64,000 nt of DNA from Candidatus Bathyarchaeota archaeon (GTDB taxonomy: Archaea > Thermoproteota > Bathyarchaeia > TCS64): assembly GCA_026394265.1 (NCBI GenBank), contig JAPKYO010000047.1:38260-102259 (forward strand), given 5' to 3'. The notes beneath the pieces are model-generated. The model was not told the origin of the DNA. It saw only the letters and a program-made list of their open reading frames with translations, and searched no databases. Below are positions 23,850-32,728 of this stretch, one piece after another. Each line of letters begins with the position of its first letter. The first letter of the stretch is position 1. Made by a program: the position numbers and the translations under genes.

Positions 23850-26138
23850 GTGAGAAAGATCTGTGCTTATCTTCTCGGCGTTTTTCTACTCCTCCTAGGC
23901 GGAGCAGCGTTGCTCCATCCCTCGTTGCTTATGGTTGCGGATTGGCTCGGGCCGATGTTCGGGTCTCGGGTCTCTGGCGCCTTGACTATAGCGTTCCTCC
24001 TGCTGGGGGACCCTCTTGGTTTCCCCTCCCTCCTCTTCATCTGGATGTTTGTGGCGCTCCTCATCGGCGGTATCATCCGCAGGAGGCTCGGAGCGGTACA
24101 GATCGCGCTGTTGGTCTGGCTGACGATGCTCCCGATCATGGCCTCGACAGTCTTCGCCCTCGCGCAGAACATCCCGATGGTGACGCAGGGCGGCGGTGGA
24201 ACTCTCGGTGGGTTACCCCCGCTCCCGAGCGGCTTGACTCTCACAAATATATTCGAGGCCCCGATAGCTGGCAAGATCATAAAGGCGGTGCTCTCTACTC
24301 TCAGCGGCAACGCGGGCGGGCAGGTGCTCGTCGAGCAGATCATCCGTGGGCTCGTGACCGATCTCGCCTTGAAGCCGGTGATCATGGTTGTTGGCGCGTT
24401 GATCGGGGTTGAGCTGGGTAGGCTGGTGGAGAGGCGGCGTTTCAGCGGCACACCCTCTGCACCTAAAGAGGGGGCGGTCAAGTTGGGTGCCACACTGCTG
24501 ATACTGTGCCTCTGCACGACGGTCCTCATACCCTCAGCCTCCGGGATACAGTTCGGTGACGAGGTTTATGCCGAGGCTATGGTCGGCGCCCTCGACAAGA
24601 ACGGCAGGGCGTACGTCGGTGACCTCTTCACGGACACCGGCTCGACGCTGTCCGGGATGGGGCTAAGCGGAACGGACACCGATGGCCTCGCCGCGGCGGT
24701 GGTCGTGTCTCAGAGCGGCGTCGTCGAGGAGTTCCAGAAGCGTCTCGGCTCAAGCTCATCCCTCGGCGAATTGTCGAGCCTGATCAACCTACTGCCGCCG
24801 ACCTTCGCAGTCGTCGTCTACCTAGACGTCCCCAAAGACACCGCTTCTCAGCGCTCCATCTCCGTCTCCAGGGCCCTCTCCTCCACCTATGGGGTGGACC
24901 TGAGCCTGTTGACATCATTCAGCATGAAACCGGAGAGTAACGAGACGGGCAAGGTGCCGATGGTTACGTTTGCTCTCTATCAGTCGTCCTCCGATATCGG
25001 GGTTCTCGCGGATAACTACCTCACCCTGTTCAAGGGCCGCGGCGGGTTCGTCGACGCGGTTAAGGGGGCGGTGGATAATGGGAGGCTGGTCCCGGGGAAG
25101 ACCGGTGACTCAGCCTCGGGTGCCATTTTCGCCGCCGGCTTCATCAACGTCGACGCGATAAAGAAGTATGTCCCGGCCGACCAGATACCTGCGAACGTGA
25201 CGGATGCCCTCGGGTCCTTCATGAGCGGCTCCGTCAGCTTCGCCGGGGGCGTCTCCTTCTGGAACCACGGCGCAAAGCCATCGGGCGGCGCAAACGGGCT
25301 TGACCTCATCAACCTCCTCGGCGCGAGCACGGTACCCTCCTATTCCCCGGACTCCGACCTCAGCCTCCTCCTCGCCTTCGCGCCCCCGGGGGAGAACCTA
25401 GGCGGCGGAACGGAGACCCCCAACGTGAAGATATCGACAAACGTCCCCCTGAGCCAGCAGGAACTCGACGCCATCTACAGCTTCCTCGAGCAGATGGGCT
25501 ACGTTGTCAGGGTGAAGCAGGGGACACCCTCAACGACCGACTTCCAGCTTGACACATCCGGCCTCACGCTCCCACTTAATGTCGCGGTCACGAAGACGAT
25601 CACCGGCGGGGAGACCGCGACGGTGACCGTGACCGTCGAGAACAAGGATGTGGAGCCGATGACGGGTGTTAAGGTGGACGACGGCGCGTCTCTGGCGAGC
25701 TACAGGACTGGTGTCGAGCTGGTTTCGGGGAGTACGACGGGCAGCTGGGACGTGATACCCGGGGGGGAGTCGCGTACAATCACATACACTGTGAGAATGG
25801 ACAACCCGGGCATCTATACCCTGCAGCCCGCGGACCTCAGCTACACCGACGTTGGTGTGCGGTTCAGTGACTCGTCGAACAGTGTGGAGACCGTCGCATC
25901 GAGGCCTTTCCCGCTCCTCGTGCCGTTCGAGCTCGCCGCGTTGACGTGGCTGACTGGCAGCCAGCTCCTCGACATGGTAACCGGCAGGGGAGTGATCATA
26001 ATGTCAGTCATCACGCTCGCCTTCGTCGCATTGATTGTCTGGGATGGGTTCAAGAGTTACCGGCGCTGGAGGCGACGCGAGGAGGCTAGTGGAGCCCCTC
26101 GATCAGTATCCGGAGATAAGAGCGAAGCCCCTCAGTGA
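23850..26138 (+). CDS. Large membrane protein of unknown function with CARDB/DUF11-like domain
   Basis: 762 residues that I do not recognise. Residues 1-200 hold about five membrane helices. A helix near 208-232 is followed by an extracytoplasmic part (235-700), low in charge and rich in Gly, Ser, Thr and Val. Within it, residues 575-690 look like an Ig-like CARDB/DUF11 domain (ETATVTVTVENKDVEPMTGV). A last helix (about 708-728) precedes a short basic tail. The GTG at 23850 is used because the overlapping ATG runs into a stop. It overlaps the opposite-strand gene by 53 bp at its 3' end. A surface role is likely. Confidence 0.6.
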   Translation: MRKICAYLLGVFLLLLGGAALLHPSLLMVADWLGPMFGSRVSGALTIAFLLLGDPLGFPSLLFIWMFVALLIGGIIRRRLGAVQIALLVWLTMLPIMASTVFALAQNIPMVTQGGGGTLGGLPPLPSGLTLTNIFEAPIAGKIIKAVLSTLSGNAGGQVLVEQIIRGLVTDLALKPVIMVVGALIGVELGRLVERRRFSGTPSAPKEGAVKLGATLLILCLCTTVLIPSASGIQFGDEVYAEAMVGALDKNGRAYVGDLFTDTGSTLSGMGLSGTDTDGLAAAVVVSQSGVVEEFQKRLGSSSSLGELSSLINLLPPTFAVVVYLDVPKDTASQRSISVSRALSSTYGVDLSLLTSFSMKPESNETGKVPMVTFALYQSSSDIGVLADNYLTLFKGRGGFVDAVKGAVDNGRLVPGKTGDSASGAIFAAGFINVDAIKKYVPADQIPANVTDALGSFMSGSVSFAGGVSFWNHGAKPSGGANGLDLINLLGASTVPSYSPDSDLSLLLAFAPPGENLGGGTETPNVKISTNVPLSQQELDAIYSFLEQMGYVVRVKQGTPSTTDFQLDTSGLTLPLNVAVTKTITGGETATVTVTVENKDVEPMTGVKVDDGASLASYRTGVELVSGSTTGSWDVIPGGESRTITYTVRMDNPGIYTLQPADLSYTDVGVRFSDSSNSVETVASRPFPLLVPFELAALTWLTGSQLLDMVTGRGVIIMSVITLAFVALIVWDGFKSYRRWRRREEASGAPRSVSGDKSEAPQ

Positions 26139-26310
26139 AGAGTATGAATCCGGCTAGGAGCCAGACCGTCGAGTCGGCGATGTATAGGATGCCGAAGCTT
26201 GCGGCGGAGTAGACGACGTAGCTCCACGCGTATTCTCCCCCGAGTATTAGGCAGACGACGCCGAGGAGTAGCTTGAATATCGAGTATAGGAGCCGCTCCT
26301 CTTGGGCCAA
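26086..26310 (-). CDS. Small membrane protein
   Basis: 74 residues with two hydrophobic helices (about 9-33 and 44-62) and a short charged start. I do not recognise a family. Its 3' end overlaps the end of the large membrane protein gene by 53 bp in the convergent orientation. That is unusual in this otherwise tidy gene layout, so expression should be regarded as likely rather than certain. Confidence 0.45.
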   Translation of the reverse strand: MAQEERLLYSIFKLLLGVVCLILGGEYAWSYVVYSAASFGILYIADSTVWLLAGFILFTEGLRSYLRILIEGLH

Positions 26311-26400
26311 GAATCTGCCTCCAATGATGAATCTCGGCTGGAGGTCGGTTATGGAGTGTGTAACTGGTAAAACTGTGCTATCGGTAAAAAGGGGTGGCGT

Positions 26401-27099
26401 TTAGAGGATGACGCGCGCGTCGACCGCGCGTGCGCCCTTCTCGTAGACGAGTATGGGGTTCATGTCGAGTTCCTTTATCTCGGGGCACTCCATGAGCATC
26501 TTGCTGACGGAGAGGAGCGTTGCGACGATTGTCTCCTTGTCCGCCTTGGCGGTTCCGCGGGGGCCGTCGAGCATCTTCTTCGCCTTGATCTCGTCGAGCA
26601 TCTCCCACGCGTCGTCCTTGGTGATGGGGGCGAGGCGGAAGCTGACGTCCTTGAGTATCTCGACGAAGATGCCTCCGAGCCCGAACATGATTGTGGGGCC
26701 GAAGGTCGGGTCGACGGTCGAGCCGATGATGATCTCGGTGCCCTTCGGCGCCATCTCCTGTACGAGGATGCCGTCGATGACGGCGGTTGGCACGTTCTTC
26801 TTTATGTTTGAGATGATCTTCTGGTAGCCTTCCCTGATGCCTTTCTCGTCGGTGACTCCGATGACGACGCCGCCGGCGTCGCTCTTGTGGAGGACCTGGG
26901 CGGAGACGATCTTGAGGACTATTGGGAAGCCGATCTTCTTCGCGGCCGCGACGGCTGCGTCTTCGGTCTTCGTCACCTCAATCTTTGTGATTGGCACGCC
27001 GTAGAGGCTGCATAGCATCTTTGCCTCGTGCTCGTATAGGAACTTCCTGTTCTCTGCGTTGGCTACTTCGAAAATCTTGCTGATCTGTGGGTCCCTCAT
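26401..27099 (-). CDS. acdB: ADP-forming acyl-CoA synthetase beta subunit (ATP-grasp)
   Basis: 232 residues, the size of a separate beta subunit. ATP-grasp features: FPIVLKIVSAQVLHKSDAGGV, GTEIIIGSTVDPTFGPTIMFGLGG, and the C-terminal ELDMNPILVYEKGARAVDARV. In archaea such as Pyrococcus this subunit works with an alpha subunit to make ATP from acyl-CoA, ADP and phosphate. No alpha gene lies nearby. The adjacent aminotransferase gene on the same strand (61 bp away) suggests a role in amino-acid fermentation. Confidence 0.9.
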   Translation of the reverse strand: MRDPQISKIFEVANAENRKFLYEHEAKMLCSLYGVPITKIEVTKTEDAAVAAAKKIGFPIVLKIVSAQVLHKSDAGGVVIGVTDEKGIREGYQKIISNIKKNVPTAVIDGILVQEMAPKGTEIIIGSTVDPTFGPTIMFGLGGIFVEILKDVSFRLAPITKDDAWEMLDEIKAKKMLDGPRGTAKADKETIVATLLSVSKMLMECPEIKELDMNPILVYEKGARAVDARVIL

Positions 27100-27159
27100 T
27101 GGGCAACCTTCCTGAACGGATATGGGGTGCCGTTTCCCCTTTTAAAAATATGGTATTGG

Positions 27160-28500
27160 TCAGCGGATGGATTTCTCGGCTGCTTTGAGTCCCTGCTCGA
27201 ATAGGGCGACGAGTTCGTCTATTTCCTCGCGTTTGGCGCAGAGGGGCGGGCCGATCTGTATGTGGTCTCCGCGGACGCCGTCTATGGTGCCTGCGCCGGG
27301 GTAGACTATGAGTCCCCTGTCCCAGCACTCCTTGAAGACGCGCTGGTTGAAGCCTAGCTTTGGGTCGAGTGGCTCCTTCGTCTTCTTGTCCTTTACGAAC
27401 TCGATGCCGGCGAAGAGGCCGAGGCCGCGGACGTCGCCGACTGTCGGGTGGTCGTATAACTCCTTGAGTCTCTTCATGAGGTATTTGCCGTTCTTGGCGG
27501 ATTTTTCGACGAGTTTGTGTTTCTGGATGTAGTCGAGGCAGGCTGAGCCTGCGGCGCAGCATAGGGCGTGGTTTCCGTATGTGTGTCCGTGGGCGAATGG
27601 TCCCTTGAAGGCTTCGTAGACCTTGTCGCTGGCGATTACTGCGCCGAGGGGGAGGTAGCCGCTGCTGATCCCCTTGGCGGCGGTCATGATGTCTGGCTCC
27701 ACCTCCCAGTGTTCGATTCCCCAGTTCTTCCCGGTGCGCCCGCAGCCGGTCATGACCTCGTCGGCTATGAATAGGACGCCGTGCTGGGTGCATGTCTCTC
27801 GGATTAGCTGGAAGTAGCCCTTGGGGGCGGGGACGGTCCCGAGGGTTGCGCCGACTACTGGCTCGGCTATGAAGGCGCTGACGTACTCGGGGCCGGTGGC
27901 GCGTATCATCGTGTCTAGGGCGCGCGCGCATTCGAGGTCGCAGTGGTCAGGCGTCTTGGCGTATGGGCACCTGTAGCAGTAGGCTGGGGGTATGTGCGGG
28001 TAGTCGATGAGCATGGGGGCGAAGCGGCGCCTTCTCCCGATGTGTCCGCTCATGCTGAGTGCGCCGAGGGTGTTCCCGTGGTAGCTTTGCCAGCGGGCTA
28101 TGACCTTGTAGCGTGTCTTGTCGCCGTTTTCGAGGTGATACTGGCGCGCCATCTTCGCCGCCGCCTCGGTCGCCTCGCTTCCGCCGTTGCAGAAAAAGTT
28201 GTGCTTCAGGGTGCCGGGTGTGAAGGCGGCTAGTTTCTCGCTGAGTTCCTTTACGGCGTCTGCGACGAAGAAGCCGCTGTAGGCGAAACTGACGGCGTCC
28301 ATCTGGCGCTTTATTGAGTCGTTGACCTCTTGGACGCCGTATCCTATGTTGACGCAGAGAGGGCCCCCGCTCCCGTCAAGGTACTTTTTGCCGTCGGAGT
28401 CCCAGATGTAGACTCCCTCGCCTTTGACGAGTGTGGGTGTATCCCCCGCGGCGCGTGAGAAGAGGTTGTGGTCCCTTGGCATAGAAGATCGATTATTCAT
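27160..28500 (-). CDS. Class III PLP-dependent aminotransferase
   Basis: 446 residues, class III (omega-amino acid) type. PLP features: GSEATEAAAKMAR, YHGNTLGALSMSG, LFIADEVMTGCGRTG (Asp that binds the pyridine N) and AAKGISSGYLPLGA with the Schiff-base Lys. It has an unusual CYRCPYAKTPDHCDLEC insert with four Cys, also found in some omega-amino-acid pyruvate transaminases. Substrate is uncertain: taurine, beta-alanine or 4-aminobutyrate are options. The start is ATG at 28500; a second ATG lies six codons on. Confidence 0.86.
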   Translation of the reverse strand: MNNRSSMPRDHNLFSRAAGDTPTLVKGEGVYIWDSDGKKYLDGSGGPLCVNIGYGVQEVNDSIKRQMDAVSFAYSGFFVADAVKELSEKLAAFTPGTLKHNFFCNGGSEATEAAAKMARQYHLENGDKTRYKVIARWQSYHGNTLGALSMSGHIGRRRRFAPMLIDYPHIPPAYCYRCPYAKTPDHCDLECARALDTMIRATGPEYVSAFIAEPVVGATLGTVPAPKGYFQLIRETCTQHGVLFIADEVMTGCGRTGKNWGIEHWEVEPDIMTAAKGISSGYLPLGAVIASDKVYEAFKGPFAHGHTYGNHALCCAAGSACLDYIQKHKLVEKSAKNGKYLMKRLKELYDHPTVGDVRGLGLFAGIEFVKDKKTKEPLDPKLGFNQRVFKECWDRGLIVYPGAGTIDGVRGDHIQIGPPLCAKREEIDELVALFEQGLKAAEKSIR

Positions 28501-28542
28501 TGTGTGGATGTTGGCTTAACACTAACGCTGTGGGCTTTGTGT

Positions 28543-28630
28543 CGAATACGTGCTCCTTTTGCTGAGATCCGATCATGAACGGGACGGTTTTCAAGCGTGG
28601 TTTCCTGAAGAGGGTCATTTTTCGGTTTAT
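28543..28630 (+). repeat. Dispersed intergenic repeat, copy B1
   Basis: Bases 28550-28569 are identical to the minus strand of 9642-9661. The similarity continues at a lower level through GGACGGTTTTCAAG, TTTCC and CATTTTTCGGTTTAT, blocks also found in copies C and A1. Confidence 0.75.
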
Positions 28631-28676
28631 TTGGGAAACTCGATTTTTTCACCATCGGTGATTATGGGAATATTGG

Positions 28677-28709
28677 GATCGTTATGTCTCACTTTGGGAC
28701 ATAATGATC
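28677..28709. repeat. Imperfect palindrome in repeat locus B
   Basis: GATCGTTATGTCTC and GGGACATAATGATC pair at 12 of 14 positions around a five-base loop. It could be a hairpin in RNA or a protein-binding site. It lies between copies B1 and B2 and has no partner in locus A. Confidence 0.45.
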
Positions 28710-28804
28710 GGCTGGCTGGCAGAGATTTTGTCTCTTTTTCTGGATCAGGGTCGTTTCCAGGCTTGGTTGTGTTACTCCCCTCCCCCTTTTTTAGGTGCAG
28801 GTAT

Positions 28805-28880
28805 GTAGGGAATAGATGCTTCTTTTGCGTAGATCGGCGTACCAACGGCGTCGTTTCTAAGCTCTTTTCGGTGAAAGAAG
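28805..28880 (+). repeat. Dispersed intergenic repeat, copy B2
   Basis: The first 40 bases (28805-28844) equal copy A2 (minus strand of 9459-9498) at 36 of 40 positions. A T-rich block (CGTTTCTAAGCTCTTTTCGGTG) similar in layout to the other copies follows. Confidence 0.7.
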
Positions 28881-28986
28881 CTCGGACGTGGATTATCTGG
28901 GGTACCCCCTCTCCCCTATGGTTTTCTGGGGTAATGTTGATAGGTTGGGCGTCGGGTTTTCCTGTCTTATTCAGGTCGAGTCGCGA

Positions 28987-30351
28987 ATGCTGTCGAGTGC
29001 CATCATCTCCGTCGCTATCTTCGTTGTGACACTGTTCCTGATGATAAAGCAGCCACGGGGGATCAACCTCGGGTTGGCCGCCGGCATCGGTGCTGTTGCC
29101 TCGCTGCTGCTCGGGACGGTGACGGTCGACGACGCCGTAACGGCGTTTGGGAGTATCTGGAACGCCGCCCTCGCCTTCGTTGGCATCGTGACCCTCTCCG
29201 TGACGCTCGACGTGATGGGCTTCTTCAAGTGGGCCGCGCTCAGGGTGGCGAAGCTGGCAAAGGGGAGCGGCGTCAGGCTCTACTTCTACATAGCCCTCCT
29301 CGCCGCGGCTGTGAGCATCCTCTTCGCGAACGACAGCGCCGTACTCATACTCACGCCGCTTGTGCTCGAGATCGTCCAGCAGTTGAAGCTGGAGATGAAG
29401 GGAAAGATGGCGTACCTCTTCGCCGCTGGGCTCATCGCCGACACCGCCGCGATGCCCCTGATAACGAGCAACCCGGTGAACATCGTGAGCGCCGACTTCT
29501 TCGGCTACACATTCATCGAGCACATGATCTTCATGACGCCCGTCGCCATAGTGACCATCGCGCTGAGCCTGATCGTCGTCTATCTCTTCTTCCGCAAGGC
29601 GATCCCCCGGAGCTATGATCCGGCGCTCGTCGACGCCCTCATCGTGGACGGCGCGGTCATACAGCCCCGGCAGCTCAAGGTCTGCTTCATCACCCTGGTG
29701 GTCATAGACGCGCTCTACGTGGTGGCGAGCCTTAACGGGGTACCCGTCGGGTTCGTCATCTTCGGGGGCGCGGTGTTTCTCCTCGGCTTCTACGTCTTCA
29801 CGATGAGCCACTCCCACATGCATGAGGATGAGAAGCACGGCGTCATCTACATCCTGAGGCGGGTGAACTGGGACATCCTCGTCTTCATGGTGGGCATCCT
29901 TCTCGTGGTGCAGGGGCTGAAGCAGGCGGGGGCGATACAGTTCTACGCGGACGCCTTCGCCTGGTGCCTCACACTGCCATCGTTCCTCTCGACGCTCGTG
30001 CCCAGCCTGCTCGTGACTGTGAGCGCCAGCTCCATGAACAACTGGCCCATGACGATGCTCGGCCTACTCAGCGTCCAGCAGGCGACGACCAGCTACGCGT
30101 TGAATAGCGCAAGCTCGACTGCCCTCATCTTCGCCAACATCATCGGCAACAACCTCGGCCCACACTTCTTCCCCATCGGCAGCCTCGCCATACTCATGTG
30201 GCTCAACACGATGAAGCAGAAGGGACTAAACATCCGCCTCATCGACTACCTCAAGGTCGGCTCGGTACTCTCCATAATCGAGGTCTTCGCCGCGGCGGTC
30301 ATACTCTGGGTGGAGGTATACGTGCTCCACTGGGCGCTCGTCCTCAGGTAG
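28987..30351 (+). CDS. ArsB/NhaD-type ion transporter
   Basis: 454 residues with about eleven membrane helices, of the ion transporter (IT) superfamily (ArsB, NhaD, CitT-like). The helix-turn segments FANDSAVLILTPLVLEI and ITSNPVNIVSADFFGY are the family signatures, repeated in the second half as SMNNWPMTMLGLL and NIIGNNLGPHFFPIGSLA. Substrate could be arsenite, sodium or an organic anion. I choose ATG at 28987; the frame is open further upstream, but there it lies in repeat DNA. Confidence 0.82.
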   Translation: MLSSAIISVAIFVVTLFLMIKQPRGINLGLAAGIGAVASLLLGTVTVDDAVTAFGSIWNAALAFVGIVTLSVTLDVMGFFKWAALRVAKLAKGSGVRLYFYIALLAAAVSILFANDSAVLILTPLVLEIVQQLKLEMKGKMAYLFAAGLIADTAAMPLITSNPVNIVSADFFGYTFIEHMIFMTPVAIVTIALSLIVVYLFFRKAIPRSYDPALVDALIVDGAVIQPRQLKVCFITLVVIDALYVVASLNGVPVGFVIFGGAVFLLGFYVFTMSHSHMHEDEKHGVIYILRRVNWDILVFMVGILLVVQGLKQAGAIQFYADAFAWCLTLPSFLSTLVPSLLVTVSASSMNNWPMTMLGLLSVQQATTSYALNSASSTALIFANIIGNNLGPHFFPIGSLAILMWLNTMKQKGLNIRLIDYLKVGSVLSIIEVFAAAVILWVEVYVLHWALVLR

Positions 30352-31609
30352 TGCTGAGGAAGTCGATTATCGTCCCGACGTGGACCTTGGCTGTTGTCAG
30401 GAGGTCTTCGACGGGGACCCTCTCATCGGCGGCGCCCATGGCGTAGACCTTTGGCCCGTAGGCGACCGCCGGGACGCCCCTCTGCCTCCAGAAGCGGCAA
30501 TCCGTCCCGCCCGATGTGAAGCTGAGGAAGGGCTCGGAGCCCGTGACCAACTTCGCATTTTCACTGATCACCTTCGCCATCTTGGAGTCTGGCGGGGAAT
30601 ATGTGGCGCCGAGGATAGTCGAGGGGTGGCGGCTGAACTCAACCGACGCCGACGGGTCGATGCTTCGCAGCTTCTCGGTCAGGGTCGCCTTGAGTTGGCC
30701 GGGGGAGACGCCGATTGGAACCCTCATGTCAACCTCGGCCTCGCACTCGGCGGGGACGATGTTCGCCTTCGCGCCCCCCCGGATGACACCGACGTTCACC
30801 GTGACGTGCCTTAGGACCCCGGCGAGGCCCTCCGCCTCGTGGCCGAACTGGACCGTGTACCCCTTGACCAGTTCCTCGGTCAGCGTCTTCTCCTCGGTGG
30901 TTAGGCTGGCGGGGATGTTTCTGAGCGCCTCTATCTCGGGTAGGAGGCGCCCCATCTTCATTATTGCGTTCTCCCCGGCGTAGCCGGCGAAGCTGCCGTG
31001 TGCGGGCTTCCCCCTCGTCTTCACGGTGAAGGCGATCATGCCCTTCTCGCCTATCCTCACCGTCCCCCCGGAGGGCTCCCCGCTGAGGACGCCATCCCCG
31101 ATTAGTCCGGGGACGTTGTCAAGGAGCCACAAGGCCCCCCATCTGCCACCTGTCTCCTCATCCGAGGTGCATGTGATCGTCACCTTTCCCGGTAGCCCCA
31201 GCTTGCTCGTGGCGCAGAAGCCGTGGATGAGGGATGCTAGTCCCCCCTTCATGTCACCGGAGCCCCTGCCCCAGACGCAGCCGTCCTTCACATCACCGGA
31301 GTACGGCGGGACGCTCCACGCCTCCCCCACCTCGGCGGGGAACTGGTCGAGGTGCCCGTTCAGGATGAGGTGCGGGCTACTCTCCCCCCAGCTGGCGACG
31401 ACGTTGACGTTGCCCTTGTTTGGCTCGTAGAGCCTCGGCTCGAATCCCCGGGCTTCTAGGTACTCTTTGACGAAGTGCGCGACTTCGACGGTACTCCCGG
31501 GTGGGTTGTCGCTCGATATCCTGACGAGACTGGAGAGTAGGCCGACTAGCTCATCCTTCTCCTCGTCGATAGATCGCTGTAACCTCTTCTTTGGGTCGGC
31601 GGGTGCCAT
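30344..31609 (-). CDS. M20-family peptidase/deacylase (ArgE/DapE type)
   Basis: 421 residues. Zinc-site motifs: LNGHLDQFPAEV, GRGSGDMKGGLASL with the bridging Asp, TSDEETGG with the catalytic Glu, and a late FTSGGTDCRFW. Between them lies the dimerisation domain (about 190-310). Members remove acyl groups in arginine or lysine synthesis or hydrolyse peptides. It lies downstream of the asd gene in the aspartate-family cluster, so a succinyl-diaminopimelate desuccinylase-like role is possible but not shown. It converges on the permease gene with an 8-bp overlap. Confidence 0.85.
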   Translation of the reverse strand: MAPADPKKRLQRSIDEEKDELVGLLSSLVRISSDNPPGSTVEVAHFVKEYLEARGFEPRLYEPNKGNVNVVASWGESSPHLILNGHLDQFPAEVGEAWSVPPYSGDVKDGCVWGRGSGDMKGGLASLIHGFCATSKLGLPGKVTITCTSDEETGGRWGALWLLDNVPGLIGDGVLSGEPSGGTVRIGEKGMIAFTVKTRGKPAHGSFAGYAGENAIMKMGRLLPEIEALRNIPASLTTEEKTLTEELVKGYTVQFGHEAEGLAGVLRHVTVNVGVIRGGAKANIVPAECEAEVDMRVPIGVSPGQLKATLTEKLRSIDPSASVEFSRHPSTILGATYSPPDSKMAKVISENAKLVTGSEPFLSFTSGGTDCRFWRQRGVPAVAYGPKVYAMGAADERVPVEDLLTTAKVHVGTIIDFLSTT

Positions 31610-31648
31610 GGAAAAAAGAAATGCTCTATGAGGAGTTAAAACTCGGGG

Positions 31649-32728
31649 TTAGAAGTACCTCTTCGCCCTGAGGTACTCGGCGGATTGGGCCGCCCCGCCT
31701 CCCGCGCCCTTGTCGAGGTTGTCGCTCGTCACCACGTAGGCGAGGCCGTTCCTGAAGACGGGGTCCTTCCTGAGCCGCCCGACGAGGGTGACGTCCCCGC
31801 CGTAATTCCTGTGTAGCTTCGGCTGGGGCATATCCGGCTCGTCGAAGACCTTTATCGTCCGCTCGGGCATCGAGGGGAGCTTGAGCCTCTGGGCTTCGCT
31901 TACGTAGCTCCGCATGGCCTCCTTCGCCTCCTCGGCGCTGCACGGTTTCTTGGTGTCGACGTAGACGGCCTCGGTGTGTACTGTCTGGACGTGTACGCGG
32001 GTACAGGTGGCTCCGACGATTATGCCCGCGCCCCTGACGCCGTCCCCCGATAGCTTGCCGAGTATCTTGTTCGTCTCACTCTCCACCTTCCCCTCCTCGC
32101 CCTCGATGTAGGGGAGGACGTTCATCTCGGCGCTCTTCCTGTAGGCGGAGTCGAGGCGCAGACCCTTCTCCCCGGCGCCGCTCAGCGACTGCTCAGAGAC
32201 GACGTGGACCGCGCGGACGCCGTATGCGTCCATGAGCGGCTTGAGGCTCACAACGAGGCCGACCGTCGTGCAGTTCGGCCCCGGGCAGATGAATCCCGCC
32301 CAGCCGTGCTTCTCCCTCTGCATCTTCAGCAGCTTGGCGTGCCTCGGGTTCACATCCGGTAAGAAGATGGGTACATCCGGCTCGTACCTGTAGGCGGACG
32401 CCGTGCTTATCACGGGCACGTGCTCCGCGAACCGGGGCTCCGCCACCTTCGCCACCTCGCTCGGCAGCGCGCTGAAGGCGAGGTCGTAGTCCCTCGGGGA
32501 CGCCTTCTCGACGTCCAGCACCTTCATGGCGAGAACTTCGTCACCCGGCGTCTTCTCGAAGAACCGCGCCCCCTCGATGGCCTTCTCGTATGTCATGCCC
32601 GCCGACCTGCTCGACGCGGCAAGGGCAACTAACTCGAACCAGGGATGGTTCGCGAGGGACTCGACAACGTTCTGACCGGCTGCGCCGGTCGCTCCTATGA
32701 CTATCGCTCTCTGTTTCCTCATTTTCAT
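31649..32728 (-). CDS. asd: Aspartate-semialdehyde dehydrogenase
   Basis: 359 residues, archaeal/yeast-type. NADP site IGATGAAGQNV; catalytic Cys in CPGPNCTTVGLV; later EGEEGKVESETNKILG; and GATCTRVHVQTVHTEAVYV. It reduces aspartyl phosphate to the semialdehyde, the branch point to threonine, methionine and lysine. It overlaps the aspartate kinase gene by four bases. The ATG at 32728 is followed by another two codons on. Confidence 0.93.
   Translation of the reverse strand: MKMRKQRAIVIGATGAAGQNVVESLANHPWFELVALAASSRSAGMTYEKAIEGARFFEKTPGDEVLAMKVLDVEKASPRDYDLAFSALPSEVAKVAEPRFAEHVPVISTASAYRYEPDVPIFLPDVNPRHAKLLKMQREKHGWAGFICPGPNCTTVGLVVSLKPLMDAYGVRAVHVVSEQSLSGAGEKGLRLDSAYRKSAEMNVLPYIEGEEGKVESETNKILGKLSGDGVRGAGIIVGATCTRVHVQTVHTEAVYVDTKKPCSAEEAKEAMRSYVSEAQRLKLPSMPERTIKVFDEPDMPQPKLHRNYGGDVTLVGRLRKDPVFRNGLAYVVTSDNLDKGAGGGAAQSAEYLRAKRYF

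Larger units (their letters stand above)
28501..28986. other. Intergenic repeat locus B
   Basis: About 490 bp without a convincing gene. Open frames across it (plus 28550 onward) show no family, and their similarity to the minus-strand frame at 9488-9718 is due to repeated DNA. It holds repeat copies B1 and B2 and an imperfect palindrome at 28677-28709. Confidence 0.6.

Noticed and set aside
28550..29029. Open frame of 159 residues on the plus strand in repeat locus B
   Set aside because: It resembles a minus-strand frame at 9488-9718, but this is because both lie in repeated DNA. Composition and the absence of any family signal argue against a gene.
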